DNA from: Clostridia bacterium | Lineage (GTDB): Bacteria; Bacillota; Clostridia; Oscillospirales; Acutalibacteraceae | Length of the DNA stretch: 64,000 bases | Direction: 5' to 3' | Assembly: GCA_017623235.1 (NCBI GenBank) | Contig: JAGAPN010000050.1 | Span: forward strand, 26,383 to 90,382 | In this document: positions 1 through 10,150 of the stretch, one piece after another | Layout: each line of letters starts with the position of its first letter | How positions within the stretch are numbered: the first letter of the stretch is position 1 | Notes under the pieces: model-generated | What the model was told of the DNA's origin: nothing | The model's input: only the letters and a program-made list of their open reading frames with translations | Databases searched by the model: none | Position numbers and translations under genes: made by a program

Positions 1-3000
1 AGCAGTTTTCAATTGCAAAGCTGTTGTTGATTTCACTGCCGTCAATAAAGCCAACAAATGCAGAAGCATTTGCCGTGCCGGCTGTTACCTTGTCTGCATC
101 GGCTACAAAGGTAGAATTCACAACATAACTGTCTTTAATGTTATAAGATTGTGAGAAGGAATAACCAATAAAGCCGCCACCACCATGTACAGCAGCAATA
201 TCAAAATTCTTTACAGAACAGCCGTCAATAATAATGGGTGCTGAACCTGCAGCGCCCTTTGCAAGGCCTATAAAGCCGCCAAGCGCATAGGAAAGCCAGT
301 TGTGTCTTGGAAGTGTGCCGCCAACAAGGTGTAAATCATAAATTTCGGTACCCTGTGTTGCAACAGGAATAAGGCCTGCGGCAGTTGATGCAGCATTGCT
401 GTTGAATTTGTAGATTGTGTGGCCGTTACCGTAGATAATACCGTTAAAGCCTATGTTGTTATAGGCTGTATTATTAAACCAGGCTGTAAGGCCGGGAACA
501 TACCACTGCTGATTTGCGAGGTTGATATCGCTGGTGATTTCAAAATATTTCTGTTCGGTGGGTGCTACGGTTACGTCTGCGTTAGAATAGGTAACAATAG
601 CATAGTAAAGCTCTGCGCCGTTAGAAATCTTATAGGGATTTTCCTTGGTGCCTTCGCCCTTAAGTGTGGTAGCGGCAGAGCCGTCCCAGCCCTCAAGTCT
701 TTCATCCATTGGGCGAAGCACGGGGTAACCGTTTGTGGTAGTTTTCCAGAGGAAGTCGAAGTCAAGGCCCGACATATTGGTTTTAGCAGCCTCACCCTTC
801 ATACCTTCAGCTGCAACCTGTGTTGCATCAGCATCCTCGCCGCCAATGGTGGTTGAATAAACATTGTTTAAAACAGCTGAACCATCGGTTGAACCGATGA
901 GACCTGAATTTACATCAGCAAAACTATTGCTGGCGGTAATAACAACATAGTCATCCCAGAAGGTACCGGCAAATGCGCCAACGTGTGATCCGCCTGTTAA
1001 ATTTGCAAGAACAGCGCAGTTTGTAATGGTGATATGCGCATATGTTTTTTCGTTATATCCACGACCAACAAGACCTGCAACGCCCTTAACATTGGGTGCG
1101 TTAACCTTACAGGTTTCGTCAATGTAAATGTTTTCGAAAATGGTTTCGCCTGATGCCTGACCTACTACAATAGCTGCGCCCTCAGCGCTACCTGAAGTTG
1201 CTGCTGAATTGTTTATAGAAGCGCCTGTAAATGTAATATTCTTAAATGTGGCAACCTGTGTGCTTCCGCTGTCAAGCTTACCTGAATAAGCAACAAGACC
1301 GTATCTTCCGCCTGAGGTAGCGTTAAAATAAAGGCCTTCTATAGTGTGACCGTCACCATCAATTACACCGTTGAAGCGCTTGCTGGTGTCTTGATACCAG
1401 CCATGTGCACCAGCTTCCCAACCATCGTAGGAGGTATCGTTCAGAACGATATCGTTTGCGAGCTTATAATGTTTAGCTCCTGCTATTACAGAACTACCTT
1501 TAGCAACAGCGTATGCAAGCTGGGCACCATTTTTAATTATATAGGGGTCTTCAGCAGTACCCGAGCCATCGAATGAGCTAAAGTCGGTAACCCAAGAACC
1601 ATCCCAAAGGTCTCCTCTGGGGTTATATACGGGGTAGTCGTTGTCTACGGTTTCCCAAACATATTTGAAAGAGAAGCCGGTCATATTTGTTTTAGCGTTT
1701 TCGCCCTTCATCTGGTCTAATGTGAGAAGGGTTGCAGCAGCGTCAACTGTTCCCTGCTTCTTTACTACGTAAACAGCGCCCGAAGCAGTTGAAAGGTTGC
1801 GGTCTGTAACACCCTGAGCATAAAGGTCAGCGGTGGTGTAGCTTGACTTAATATCGAGTCGGGCGCCACTTGAAAGAGTTCCTGCAAATGCGCCGACATT
1901 AGAGCCGCCAACAACCTTACCGTTCATAGCGATATTGGACATAAATACGTTATAACTGCTCTGTCCTAAGATACCGCCAACGCCTGTGCATGTTGCCTTG
2001 ATTTCGCAAGTGTCATCAATATAGATGCCATCGAAATAAGCAACACGGGAAGCTTGACCTGCAGCGAAGCCTGCGCCGTCTGCCGCTGTGCTTTCGATAT
2101 AAGCATTTGTCATTTTGAAGTTTTTGAGGGTTGTCTTATATACGCCGTTGTTATCAGCACCTACGTAGGAGAAAAGACCCATTACTCTTTGTGAACCATT
2201 ATAATAAAGTCCATCAATAGTGTGTCCGTCGCCGTCGAAGGTACCAACAAAGCGGAAGTCTGCCCAAACCCAACCCCTTGCAGAGTCTTTCCAGTTAGCG
2301 TTGGTAGTATCGTTAATTCTGATATCGTTTGCGAGCTTGAAATACTTACCTGTAAATGCACCGCCGTTGTTTGCGGTTACTATGTAGGCAAGTTGAGCCG
2401 GAGTTTTAATAAGGTAGGGTTCGGCTTCGGTTCCATTTCCTTCAAGGTTAGAATCTTTGGTTCCGTCCCAAACGGGAAGAATCTCATCACGAATAACGGG
2501 ATAACCGTTTTCAACAGTCTGCCAGGTGCCAAAGAAGTCGAAGCCTGCCATATTGGCTTTAGCGGCGGAGCCCTTCATCTGGTCATCAGTTAAGGGAACG
2601 ATGCCTGTTGAGGTGTTGCCTTCGGGAATTGCCACGTTTGTATAAACGTTGGTGCCGGTTGTTTTATTGTTGTCTGCACGAACGGGGAAATAGCCGATAG
2701 AATAAGAAGTTATGATTTTAGGTGTACCGTCATTCCATACTGTTCCGGTGATACCGCCGGGGGCTGTTGCGCTTGTGAAATTATTGTTATATGAATAACA
2801 GTTGGTAAAAGTAACGTTACAGGACTGGGTGTCAGCAACAAGGCCGCCTATAAACTGTCTGCTGCCAATGGTTGCACCGGTTACAGAACAATTTGTAAAA
2901 TAGTTCTTATAGCGATAATCCTCATATATAAGCCGACCTGCAAACGCACCGGCATAGCCTTCTCCGTTATTGTCTGCAAAGTAAAGATTTTCTATGGAAA

Positions 3001-3496
3001 GGTTCTTAACGGTTACGCCGCTTGAAAAGGCGGGGAAAAGACCTGCGCTGGCGGCACTCTGAACATAAAGACCATAAATTGTATGTCCGTCACCGTCGAG
3101 CGTTCCGCAGAAAGAAAGAAGATCAGTAGCTTCAGGAAAATCTTCAGTGCCGTAATCCTTTAGCCAGTCTTTCTTATCCGCAAGATTTTTAACGGGCTTT
3201 CCGTCAGCAACGCTGTTAAGATAAATATCATTAGTAATCTTAAAGTATTTATTAAGCGAAGCTTCTCTTGTAGAATAATTTACAACCATGTGATGAAGCT
3301 GTTCGGGGGTTTCGATAATGTAGGGGGTTGCGGCAGAGCCGTCGCCGCCTGCGAAGCTTTCTGCTGTGGTTCCATCCCAAACATCGTAATCGGCAGCTGT
3401 TTCCGCGCTTACGGTAGAAACACCGAAAACGAGTGAGGAAAGGATGATAGCGAGTGCTAAAGTATAGGCCAAAATACGTTTTTTAAGTATTTTCAT
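1..3496 (-). CDS. Secreted GLUG-module beta-helix protein, 3' end beyond the window
   Basis: The frame is open from the ATG at 3496 to the left edge (about 1165 codons) with no stop. An AGGAGAG ribosome binding site precedes the ATG, and the protein starts with a signal peptide (MKILKKR, hydrophobic stretch, then VSAE). At least four modules follow, starting near residues 42, 343, 632 and 935. Each opens with a WDG(T/S) motif, a Gly-rich GxGT..PY.I stretch and a QL helix, contains DGDGHTI.GLY, and closes with a QMKG.AAKTNM.G.DF...GYP.(I/L) linker. This is the GLUG-type right-handed beta-helix architecture of Clostridia surface proteins; a binding or adhesive role is inferred and no catalytic residues were recognised. 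The second module closely matches modules 1 and 4 of the 2165-residue protein encoded just upstream in transcription, so the two genes look like duplicates. The anchor, if any, lies outside the window. Confidence 0.85.
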   Translation of the reverse strand, partial: MKILKKRILAYTLALAIILSSLVFGVSTVSAETAADYDVWDGTTAESFAGGDGSAATPYIIETPEQLHHMVVNYSTREASLNKYFKITNDIYLNSVADGKPVKNLADKKDWLKDYGTEDFPEATDLLSFCGTLDGDGHTIYGLYVQSAASAGLFPAFSSGVTVKNLSIENLYFADNNGEGYAGAFAGRLIYEDYRYKNYFTNCSVTGATIGSRQFIGGLVADTQSCNVTFTNCYSYNNNFTSATAPGGITGTVWNDGTPKIITSYSIGYFPVRADNNKTTGTNVYTNVAIPEGNTSTGIVPLTDDQMKGSAAKANMAGFDFFGTWQTVENGYPVIRDEILPVWDGTKDSNLEGNGTEAEPYLIKTPAQLAYIVTANNGGAFTGKYFKLANDIRINDTTNANWKDSARGWVWADFRFVGTFDGDGHTIDGLYYNGSQRVMGLFSYVGADNNGVYKTTLKNFKMTNAYIESTAADGAGFAAGQASRVAYFDGIYIDDTCEIKATCTGVGGILGQSSYNVFMSNIAMNGKVVGGSNVGAFAGTLSSGARLDIKSSYTTADLYAQGVTDRNLSTASGAVYVVKKQGTVDAAATLLTLDQMKGENAKTNMTGFSFKYVWETVDNDYPVYNPRGDLWDGSWVTDFSSFDGSGTAEDPYIIKNGAQLAYAVAKGSSVIAGAKHYKLANDIVLNDTSYDGWEAGAHGWYQDTSKRFNGVIDGDGHTIEGLYFNATSGGRYGLVAYSGKLDSGSTQVATFKNITFTGASINNSAATSGSAEGAAIVVGQASGETIFENIYIDETCKVNAPNVKGVAGLVGRGYNEKTYAHITITNCAVLANLTGGSHVGAFAGTFWDDYVVITASNSFADVNSGLIGSTDGSAVLNNVYSTTIGGEDADATQVAAEGMKGEAAKTNMSGLDFDFLWKTTTNGYPVLRPMDERLEGWDGSAATTLKGEGTKENPYKISNGAELYYAIVTYSNADVTVAPTEQKYFEITSDINLANQQWYVPGLTAWFNNTAYNNIGFNGIIYGNGHTIYKFNSNAASTAAGLIPVATQGTEIYDLHLVGGTLPRHNWLSYALGGFIGLAKGAAGSAPIIIDGCSVKNFDIAAVHGGGGFIGYSFSQSYNIKDSYVVNSTFVADADKVTAGTANASAFVGFIDGSEINNSFAIENC

Positions 3497-3567
3497 AACC
3501 TTACTCTCCTTTTTTAAACTTATATGGAGCATTTATAAAATGCATATCCACGCCTGAATCGGTGGCC

Positions 3568-3594
3568 GACTCCCCCGCTTTTACCGAGGGAGTC
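3568..3594 (-). terminator. Hairpin between two GLUG genes
   Basis: An imperfect stem (GACTCCC arm at 3568, GGGAGTC arm ending at 3594, loop around TTTTA) lies just after the stop of the 2165-residue gene in the direction of transcription. No T-tract follows on the minus strand, so it may be a processing or attenuation hairpin and not a full terminator. It may reduce expression of the downstream GLUG gene. Confidence 0.3.
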
Positions 3595-3613
3595 ATTGCC
3601 AAATTTTTAAAGA

Positions 3614-6600
3614 TTATTTCTTGCGCTTTCTGATAAGAACCACCGTAGCTGCCGCACCGCCGCCGATAACTGCGAGAGCGCCCACAACGATTACCGTAAT
3701 AAGCAGGCCTCTGCCGAGTCCCTTACCGGGAGCCTTGTCGTCTGTACCGACCTCGTCGGCCTTCTCATTAGTGTTATAAAGGGTGAAATCATCAAAGTAA
3801 ACAGAGTCTTCGCCCTCGGTTCTGATAGCAATCCACTTGGATTTTGCCACAAAGGTAAAGGTATGCTCGGTCCACTTGCCTTTTTTAAGGCTGTTCAGCG
3901 TTCCGATTGCCTGAACGCCTGCGTTATCCGAATAAACGTCGGGCCAATCAAGATGAACAAGGGAGAGCTTTGTGGAAGCGCTGTCCTGATCGGTGGTGGT
4001 ATAGAATACCATCTTATAGGTCTTGCCTACTTCAAGCTCCTCTTTATAGAAAAGCAGGAAGTCAAGATAGTCGTTGATACCGCCCGTTCTGTGAATGGAC
4101 TTTGCTCCGCCGTGAACATAGGTGGCGGTATATCCCGGTGTGGTGGGACGGTAGTATTCTATGCCCTCGTGATAGTCGTAGATTGAATCCTCGTAGTTTT
4201 CAAAATCCTGCACAAAGCCCGAAAGGGTCCACTTAGCATAAAGAATTGTGTCGAAGGTGGGGAAATAATCGTAGGTGAAGGAGGTATCAAGCTCAGGGTA
4301 AGCGTACCAGCCTTCGAATATATATCCCTCTCTCTCAAGGGTGGGAAGAGTGAGCTTTGAATATGCTTTGCCCGTGATAGAGTCTACCTCTAATTCACAG
4401 TTGGTCTCAAAGCTTACGGTGATATCCTTAGGATTCATAAGATTCGAGTAGGCATCAGCCTTAAAGCCGCGAAGTCCGGGGGTTTCATTCTCGCCTCTTG
4501 CTACCCACAGCTTATCAAAGTCAAAGCCCTTCATATAACCCTTTGCATTCTTTCCGATCATTCTGTCGATAAAGAGACGGGTAATGCCTACAGTATCCTG
4601 AGCCGCAGAAGAATAGCAGTTTTCATAAACAACGTTGTTATAGGAGTTGTTAGAAATGATTGCAAAATCAGAGTTAGCGGCATAAACGTTCTTAACTAAA
4701 ACCTCTTTGGTCAAGTAACCCATCTTGGAATATCCGAAAATGCCGTAGCCGGTGCCTGCAACGGTACCTGTGAAGAAGCAGTTTTCAACTCTGACAGGTC
4801 TGAGCACACCGCCTACTAAGCCGCCGCAGGTGCTACCGCTTAGGTAAACGGAGGTATCTGCGAAGCATTCACGAATAATGGGGTACTGCTCATAAGGTGT
4901 GTTATCGCCGTTGTAGTGGTCGATATAACCTGCAATAGCGCCAACTCTTCTGCCTGCGGTTGCATGGGTGTGTGTAAGGCTGGAGTTTACGATTCCCAGC
5001 TTCTCAACTACCGCACCAACGCTAAGGCTTGCAAAGAGACCTGCGTTTCTTGTGTTTTCATTTGTGTAGGTTTCGTGAGTGTTGTTATAGAACAGACCCG
5101 AAATTATATGATAATCACCGTCAAGGTGACCCTTGAAGCCTTGATCCCAGCCGCCTGTGTACCAGCCGTTAGCACGGGATTCCCAGCCTGCCTTAGAGGT
5201 ATCGTTAAGGATAATATCTGCTGCCAGCTTATAGTGCTTGCCTGCGGTTTTGCCCTCAATTGCCTCGTTAGCGAGAAGGGCAAGCTGTCCGCCCGTCTTA
5301 ATAATAAAGGGGTCGGTTTCACTACCCGAGCCGGATGCATAGGTAAGGGCGATTTTTCCGTTCCAAACCTTACCTGCCTCGGTAGTAGTATCGTATTGCC
5401 ATTGGCCTGCGCCGTTTCTGAGTACGGGATAGCTGTCGGCGGTTACCGACCAATCCTTATCAAAGTCAAAGCCTTTAAGGTTGGTCTTTGCGGCAGCGCC
5501 CTTCATTTGAGCGGCAGTCAGTACCGTTACGCCCTCGGTAGTATTGCCTGCAGGTCTTGCGGTATCGGTGTAAACGTTTTTGCAAACAGCCTTACTTACG
5601 TTCTGGTTAGTGATAAAGTAACCAACGGTAAAGCAGTTTTCAAAATTTAATGCGCCGCCGCTCCAGGCCGTACCTGTAAATCCGCCGGGGAGTCCTCTTG
5701 AATCCCAGCAGCTCAAAGCGAGGTTATAAGAATAACAATCCTTGAAGTTGATAGAGCCGTCAACCGTTGCGCCCACAAAGCCTGCGGCAGATTCAACGTT
5801 TGCGTCCTCACCGATAACGGCATCCTTTACGTAGCAGTAGGAGATTTTTGCATTACCCTTTGCATTGGAGTAATAGAAAGCCTGGCCTGCCAGCGCTCCT
5901 GCGAAGCCGTTACCGCCTGTAATAAGGATGTTTTCCATACCAAGGTTTTTAATCTCTGCCTGACCGGAAATTGCGGGGAAAAGACCTGCGCTGTATGCGC
6001 CCTTGATATACATACCGTAGATTACGTGGCCGTTTCCGTCGAGTGAGCCGTTGAAGGAATTTACCTTGCTTCCTGAGGGAACGGTAGAGCCGTAGCCCTC
6101 AAGCCAGTTCTTCTTGTTTCTAACCTCACTAACAGGTGTTCCGTCAAGAACGTTGCTGAGGTAGATATCCTTTGTAAGCTTGAAGTAAACACCTGAAGAG
6201 GTTTCATAGGTAGAATGCTTTTCAAGCATTAAACGGAGTTGAGCGCCGTTTTCAATAAGATAAGGAGATGTGGGTGAGCCGTTACCGCCTGCAAAGGAAT
6301 CGGCAACAGAGCCGTCCCAAACGCCCTCGGGAATGGGCTCCAAGGGAGCAGATGCACGAAGGTTTATAATGGGATAACCGTTATCAACTAATTCGAATAC
6401 GGTTTCAAAGTCAAGGTCGGGCATATTGGTAGCAGCCCCAAGGCCCTTCATCTGAGCGGCAGTAATAATGGTTACTGCTCTGTCAAAATAGCCTTCAGAA
6501 ACTGTTGCATAAACTCCGTCAACAACTGAGGGTGTACGGGAAGCGGTTACAGGAGCATTGGATGCGGTATAGCAGTTACTGATGCTCTGGCTTCCGCCCC

Positions 6601-9600
6601 AGAAGGTACCGAAGAAGGCACCAACGTGGCTTGCTCCTGTGAAGGTACCAAGAACAGCAGAGTCCTTAATGCTGACATTCTGGTTGCTTCGACCTATAAT
6701 ACCTGCAACACCCTTTACGTTGGGAGCCTTGATAACGCAGGTTTCATCAATATAGATTCCTTCGAAATCCGTCGCGGCCGAAGCCTGGGCGGCAACGATT
6801 GCCTGACCCTCTTCGGAGGTGGTGTTTTCGATATATGCGCCTGTGAACTTAACGTTTTTAATTAAGGTATCTCCAACATAGGCGAAGAGCGCCATTCTCT
6901 TCTGACTGCCCTTGAAGTATAGACCCTCAACTGTATGTCCGTCACCATCAAAGGTACCAACGAAACGGAAGTCTTCCCAAACCCAATTGCGGGCTGATTC
7001 CTTCCAGTTTGCCTTTGTGGTATCGTGGATTCGAATGTCGTTGGCCAGCTTGAAATGCTTGCCTGTAAAGGCTCCGCCGTTGCTTCCTGAAACAACAGCC
7101 GCAAGCTGTTCGGGTGTTTTAATAAGATAGGGAGCCTCGGGAGTACCCGAGCCCTCAAGGTTGTAGTCCTTGGTGCCGTCCCAAAGGGGAAGGGTTGGGG
7201 GCGCTGCCTTTTCTCTTATATTAATAATAGGATAGTCGTTTTCTACAACCTGATATACTGTATCGAAGTCAAGACCCGTCATATTGGTCTTGGCGGCATC
7301 GCCCTTCATCTGGTCAAGGGTTAATACCTTTGTGCCGCCCTCGTAGGAAACAAGGCCGTAGTTGTTTTTAGAATCGGTTAAAGGCTTGTTGCCCGAAAGG
7401 GGAAGATTTGCGGTTGTATAGCTGTTATTGATGTTAACAAAAGCATCAGCAGCCCAGTAGGTTCCTGTAAATGCGCCTACAGAGGTTTTACCGGTAATAG
7501 AGGCAAGAACTGCGCAGTTTTTAATGATTGCGCCGGCATGGTTGCCGTTGTCATAGCCACGGGCGGCGATTGCGCCGACGCCTGTAGCATTAGGAGCTAC
7601 AATCTTACTGTTTTTATCAATATAGATTGCCTCGAAGGTTGAGGTTGCAGAGGTCTGACCTGCAACAATTGCAACGCCCTGGTCAGATGTGGTTGTATTG
7701 ATAGATGCGCTCTTGAACTTAATATTCTTAACTACAGAATCGCCAATATAGGCAAAAAGTCCAAGTCTGCCTGCAGATGATTTAATGTAAAGACCCTCAA
7801 TGGTATGTCCGTCACCGTCCAGGGTACCGACAAAGCGCTTGGCGGTGTTCTGGGGCCAGCTCTTAGCGGTATCTTCCCAGTTTGCCTTGGAGGTATCGTT
7901 AAGCACGATATCTGCACCAAGCTTGTAGTGATGTCCGCCGTTTAAGGTAGAGTTTTTAACAGCCGCAAAGCAAAGCTGCTTGCCGTTTTTAATGATATAG
8001 GGGTCACCGGCTGTACCCGAGCCCTCAAAGGTGGAAAAGTCTGTTACCCATGTGCCGTCCCAGATGGTGTCATCTACGGGAGGAGGTGTGGGAGCAGATG
8101 ATGCAGGCTCTCTGAGAACGGGATAACCGCCATCTACCGTCTTCCAGACGTTATCAAAATCAAGGCCTGTCATATTGGTCTTGGCGGCCTCACCCTGCAT
8201 CTGGGTTTTGGTTAAAACGGTGAACTGAGCTTCTTTAGCGTTTGTAGCTAAGAATGTTCTTGTATCGTTTGCGTTTCTGATGTAATAAACATCGGTAAAG
8301 GTTACGTTGGCGCCCATATTTGATGTGAAATGGGTCTCGTTTGTTGCGTTAGAGAGGGGGTGTGCCGAATCGTCAACAAAACAGTCGGTTACGGTATGGC
8401 CCTGCCCTTTAGCGCCGATATAACCTAAAATACCTGCCTCAATTCCCGGATAGGATGAGTGATAGGATTTAAGTGTGGTGTTTGTTACAGAGCAGTTGCT
8501 GATGGTGATTTTTCCTGTGGACTCACCACCGCCGACGATACCTGCAACACGAACTCCCTTGTCGGATCCGCCCTTACACTCGACAACAACGTTGTCAACC
8601 GAGCAACGGATTACCTCAAGGTTGGTGTTTGCGCCATAAGCAGAACCGATAATTCCGCCTACGCATTTACCGTAAACGTAAGAGTTTTTAACGTGCAGGT
8701 CGGAAATCTTTGTGGCGCCGACAACGTTGCCTAAAAGACCCGAATATGTACCCGACTTAACGTAAACACCGTAAACCGTGTGTCCGCCGCCGTCTACAAC
8801 ACCCATAAAGCCTGAGCTCTGTGAGGTGTGTGTGTTCCAAGGCTTAATACCCTTGGTATCCCAAGCCGCAACACTGCCGGATGAGCTGTCGGACGCTGCA
8901 GTTATAGCTGCCTGCATATCCTCATCGGTTATGGGGTTAAGGTAAATATCCTTTGTGATTTTGAAATATTTAATCTGAGTAGAGGAAACGTTGCTGTGAG
9001 CAACAATGTTTTCCTGTACCATCTTGAGAAGCTGTGCGCCGTCTTCGATTATGTAGGGGTCAGCCTGTGCACCTGTACCGCCTGCATAATTGTCGGCTTT
9101 TGAGCCGTCCCAGTAAACCTTATTTACAGTAGGCTCCTGTCCGCGAATAATGGGATAGCCGCCGTCAACGGTTTTCCAAACATTTACAAAGTCGAGGCCG
9201 ACAAGATTGGTTTTTGCAGCCTCGCCCTTCATCTGATCTGCCGTGAGCAGGGTAACCTGTTTATCGTACCAGTTTTCAGATGTCTTTACGGTAGCATATA
9301 CATTATCTACTGTAGGTGTGCGGGAAGTAGTTACAGGAACATTAGCGGCTGTAAAGCAGTTGCTAATGTTTTGGCTTCCGCCCCAGTGGGTACCGAAGAA
9401 TGCACCGACATGGCTCGCGCCTATGTAGGTACCGAAAACTGCAGAATTGCTGATGGTAATATTCTGGTTGCTTCGGCCAACGATACCTGCAACACCCTTG
9501 ATATTTGGAGCGTTAAGATAACAGCTTTCATCGATATAGATTAAATCGAAGGTTGCTTGAGCAGAAGCCTGAGCACTGATAATACCCATACCCTGAGCGC

Positions 9601-10111
9601 TGTCATCACTTGCTGTGTAGGTGTTGTTGATGTATGCGTTTGTAATTCTTACATTTTTAATAAGAGAGTCTCCGACATAAGAGAAGAGACCGAATCTCTT
9701 TTGACTGCCGTTAAAGTAAAGGCCGTCAATGGTGTGTCCGTCACCGTCGAAGGTACCAACGAAACGGAAGTCTGCCCAAACCCAGTTTTTAGCAGAATCC
9801 TTCCAATTTGCCTTAGAGGTGTCGTTAATTTTAATATCGTTGGCAAGCTTAAAGTACTTGCCCTTAAAAGCGTTGCTCTTATTTGCGGTTACGATATACG
9901 CTAACTGTTCGGGAGTTTCAACTAGGTAGGGGTCTGTCTCGATACCGCTACCACTGAGGTTAGAGTCCTTGGTTCCGTCCCAGAACTTCTCTACGGCCGC
10001 ATTTGTAACGAGTGTGACCGTAAGCGTTGAGATAAGTATGGCGAATGCAACAAAGAGAGCCAGGCTCTTTTTAAACAGCGAATTTAAACTGATTATCTTT
10101 GGCATATTCAT
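3614..10111 (-). CDS. Giant membrane-anchored GLUG-repeat surface protein (2165 aa)
   Basis: A signal peptide is followed by six large modules starting near residues 43, 333, 683, 977, 1263 and 1582. Each has the WDG(T/S) opening, an N-terminal helix block ending in QL, GLUG-like beta-helix rungs (DGDGHTI.GLY, then short G-rich rungs) and a TNM.GLDF linker. Modules 1, 3 and 4 form one subtype and modules 2 and 5 another. Residues about 1893-1967 resemble a Listeria-Bacteroides (Flg_new) repeat, with FETNC, GYIFEGWY and LYAKW. Residues about 1967-2107 form a jelly-roll carbohydrate-binding-like domain ending in VYFDDFTLYN. A C-terminal membrane helix (about 2125-2157) ends in RKRKK with no LPXTG sortase motif, so anchoring is by the membrane helix. 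The ATG at 10111 follows AAAGGA. It lies 39 bases after the sugar-binding lipoprotein gene and is probably co-transcribed with it and GH16. A surface glycan-binding role is inferred. Confidence 0.87.
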   Translation of the reverse strand: MNMPKIISLNSLFKKSLALFVAFAILISTLTVTLVTNAAVEKFWDGTKDSNLSGSGIETDPYLVETPEQLAYIVTANKSNAFKGKYFKLANDIKINDTSKANWKDSAKNWVWADFRFVGTFDGDGHTIDGLYFNGSQKRFGLFSYVGDSLIKNVRITNAYINNTYTASDDSAQGMGIISAQASAQATFDLIYIDESCYLNAPNIKGVAGIVGRSNQNITISNSAVFGTYIGASHVGAFFGTHWGGSQNISNCFTAANVPVTTSRTPTVDNVYATVKTSENWYDKQVTLLTADQMKGEAAKTNLVGLDFVNVWKTVDGGYPIIRGQEPTVNKVYWDGSKADNYAGGTGAQADPYIIEDGAQLLKMVQENIVAHSNVSSTQIKYFKITKDIYLNPITDEDMQAAITAASDSSSGSVAAWDTKGIKPWNTHTSQSSGFMGVVDGGGHTVYGVYVKSGTYSGLLGNVVGATKISDLHVKNSYVYGKCVGGIIGSAYGANTNLEVIRCSVDNVVVECKGGSDKGVRVAGIVGGGESTGKITISNCSVTNTTLKSYHSSYPGIEAGILGYIGAKGQGHTVTDCFVDDSAHPLSNATNETHFTSNMGANVTFTDVYYIRNANDTRTFLATNAKEAQFTVLTKTQMQGEAAKTNMTGLDFDNVWKTVDGGYPVLREPASSAPTPPPVDDTIWDGTWVTDFSTFEGSGTAGDPYIIKNGKQLCFAAVKNSTLNGGHHYKLGADIVLNDTSKANWEDTAKSWPQNTAKRFVGTLDGDGHTIEGLYIKSSAGRLGLFAYIGDSVVKNIKFKSASINTTTSDQGVAIVAGQTSATSTFEAIYIDKNSKIVAPNATGVGAIAARGYDNGNHAGAIIKNCAVLASITGKTSVGAFTGTYWAADAFVNINNSYTTANLPLSGNKPLTDSKNNYGLVSYEGGTKVLTLDQMKGDAAKTNMTGLDFDTVYQVVENDYPIINIREKAAPPTLPLWDGTKDYNLEGSGTPEAPYLIKTPEQLAAVVSGSNGGAFTGKHFKLANDIRIHDTTKANWKESARNWVWEDFRFVGTFDGDGHTVEGLYFKGSQKRMALFAYVGDTLIKNVKFTGAYIENTTSEEGQAIVAAQASAATDFEGIYIDETCVIKAPNVKGVAGIIGRSNQNVSIKDSAVLGTFTGASHVGAFFGTFWGGSQSISNCYTASNAPVTASRTPSVVDGVYATVSEGYFDRAVTIITAAQMKGLGAATNMPDLDFETVFELVDNGYPIINLRASAPLEPIPEGVWDGSVADSFAGGNGSPTSPYLIENGAQLRLMLEKHSTYETSSGVYFKLTKDIYLSNVLDGTPVSEVRNKKNWLEGYGSTVPSGSKVNSFNGSLDGNGHVIYGMYIKGAYSAGLFPAISGQAEIKNLGMENILITGGNGFAGALAGQAFYYSNAKGNAKISYCYVKDAVIGEDANVESAAGFVGATVDGSINFKDCYSYNLALSCWDSRGLPGGFTGTAWSGGALNFENCFTVGYFITNQNVSKAVCKNVYTDTARPAGNTTEGVTVLTAAQMKGAAAKTNLKGFDFDKDWSVTADSYPVLRNGAGQWQYDTTTEAGKVWNGKIALTYASGSGSETDPFIIKTGGQLALLANEAIEGKTAGKHYKLAADIILNDTSKAGWESRANGWYTGGWDQGFKGHLDGDYHIISGLFYNNTHETYTNENTRNAGLFASLSVGAVVEKLGIVNSSLTHTHATAGRRVGAIAGYIDHYNGDNTPYEQYPIIRECFADTSVYLSGSTCGGLVGGVLRPVRVENCFFTGTVAGTGYGIFGYSKMGYLTKEVLVKNVYAANSDFAIISNNSYNNVVYENCYSSAAQDTVGITRLFIDRMIGKNAKGYMKGFDFDKLWVARGENETPGLRGFKADAYSNLMNPKDITVSFETNCELEVDSITGKAYSKLTLPTLEREGYIFEGWYAYPELDTSFTYDYFPTFDTILYAKWTLSGFVQDFENYEDSIYDYHEGIEYYRPTTPGYTATYVHGGAKSIHRTGGINDYLDFLLFYKEELEVGKTYKMVFYTTTDQDSASTKLSLVHLDWPDVYSDNAGVQAIGTLNSLKKGKWTEHTFTFVAKSKWIAIRTEGEDSVYFDDFTLYNTNEKADEVGTDDKAPGKGLGRGLLITVIVVGALAVIGGGAAATVVLIRKRKK

Positions 10112-10150
10112 CCTCGCGTCCTTTCTTGGATTTTTGGGAGATGAAGCTGA

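Noticed and set aside
4916-5650. A 244-codon plus-strand frame opposite the giant GLUG gene.
   Set aside because: It is rich in Cys and Val as expected from reverse reading of repeats, and has no start signal.
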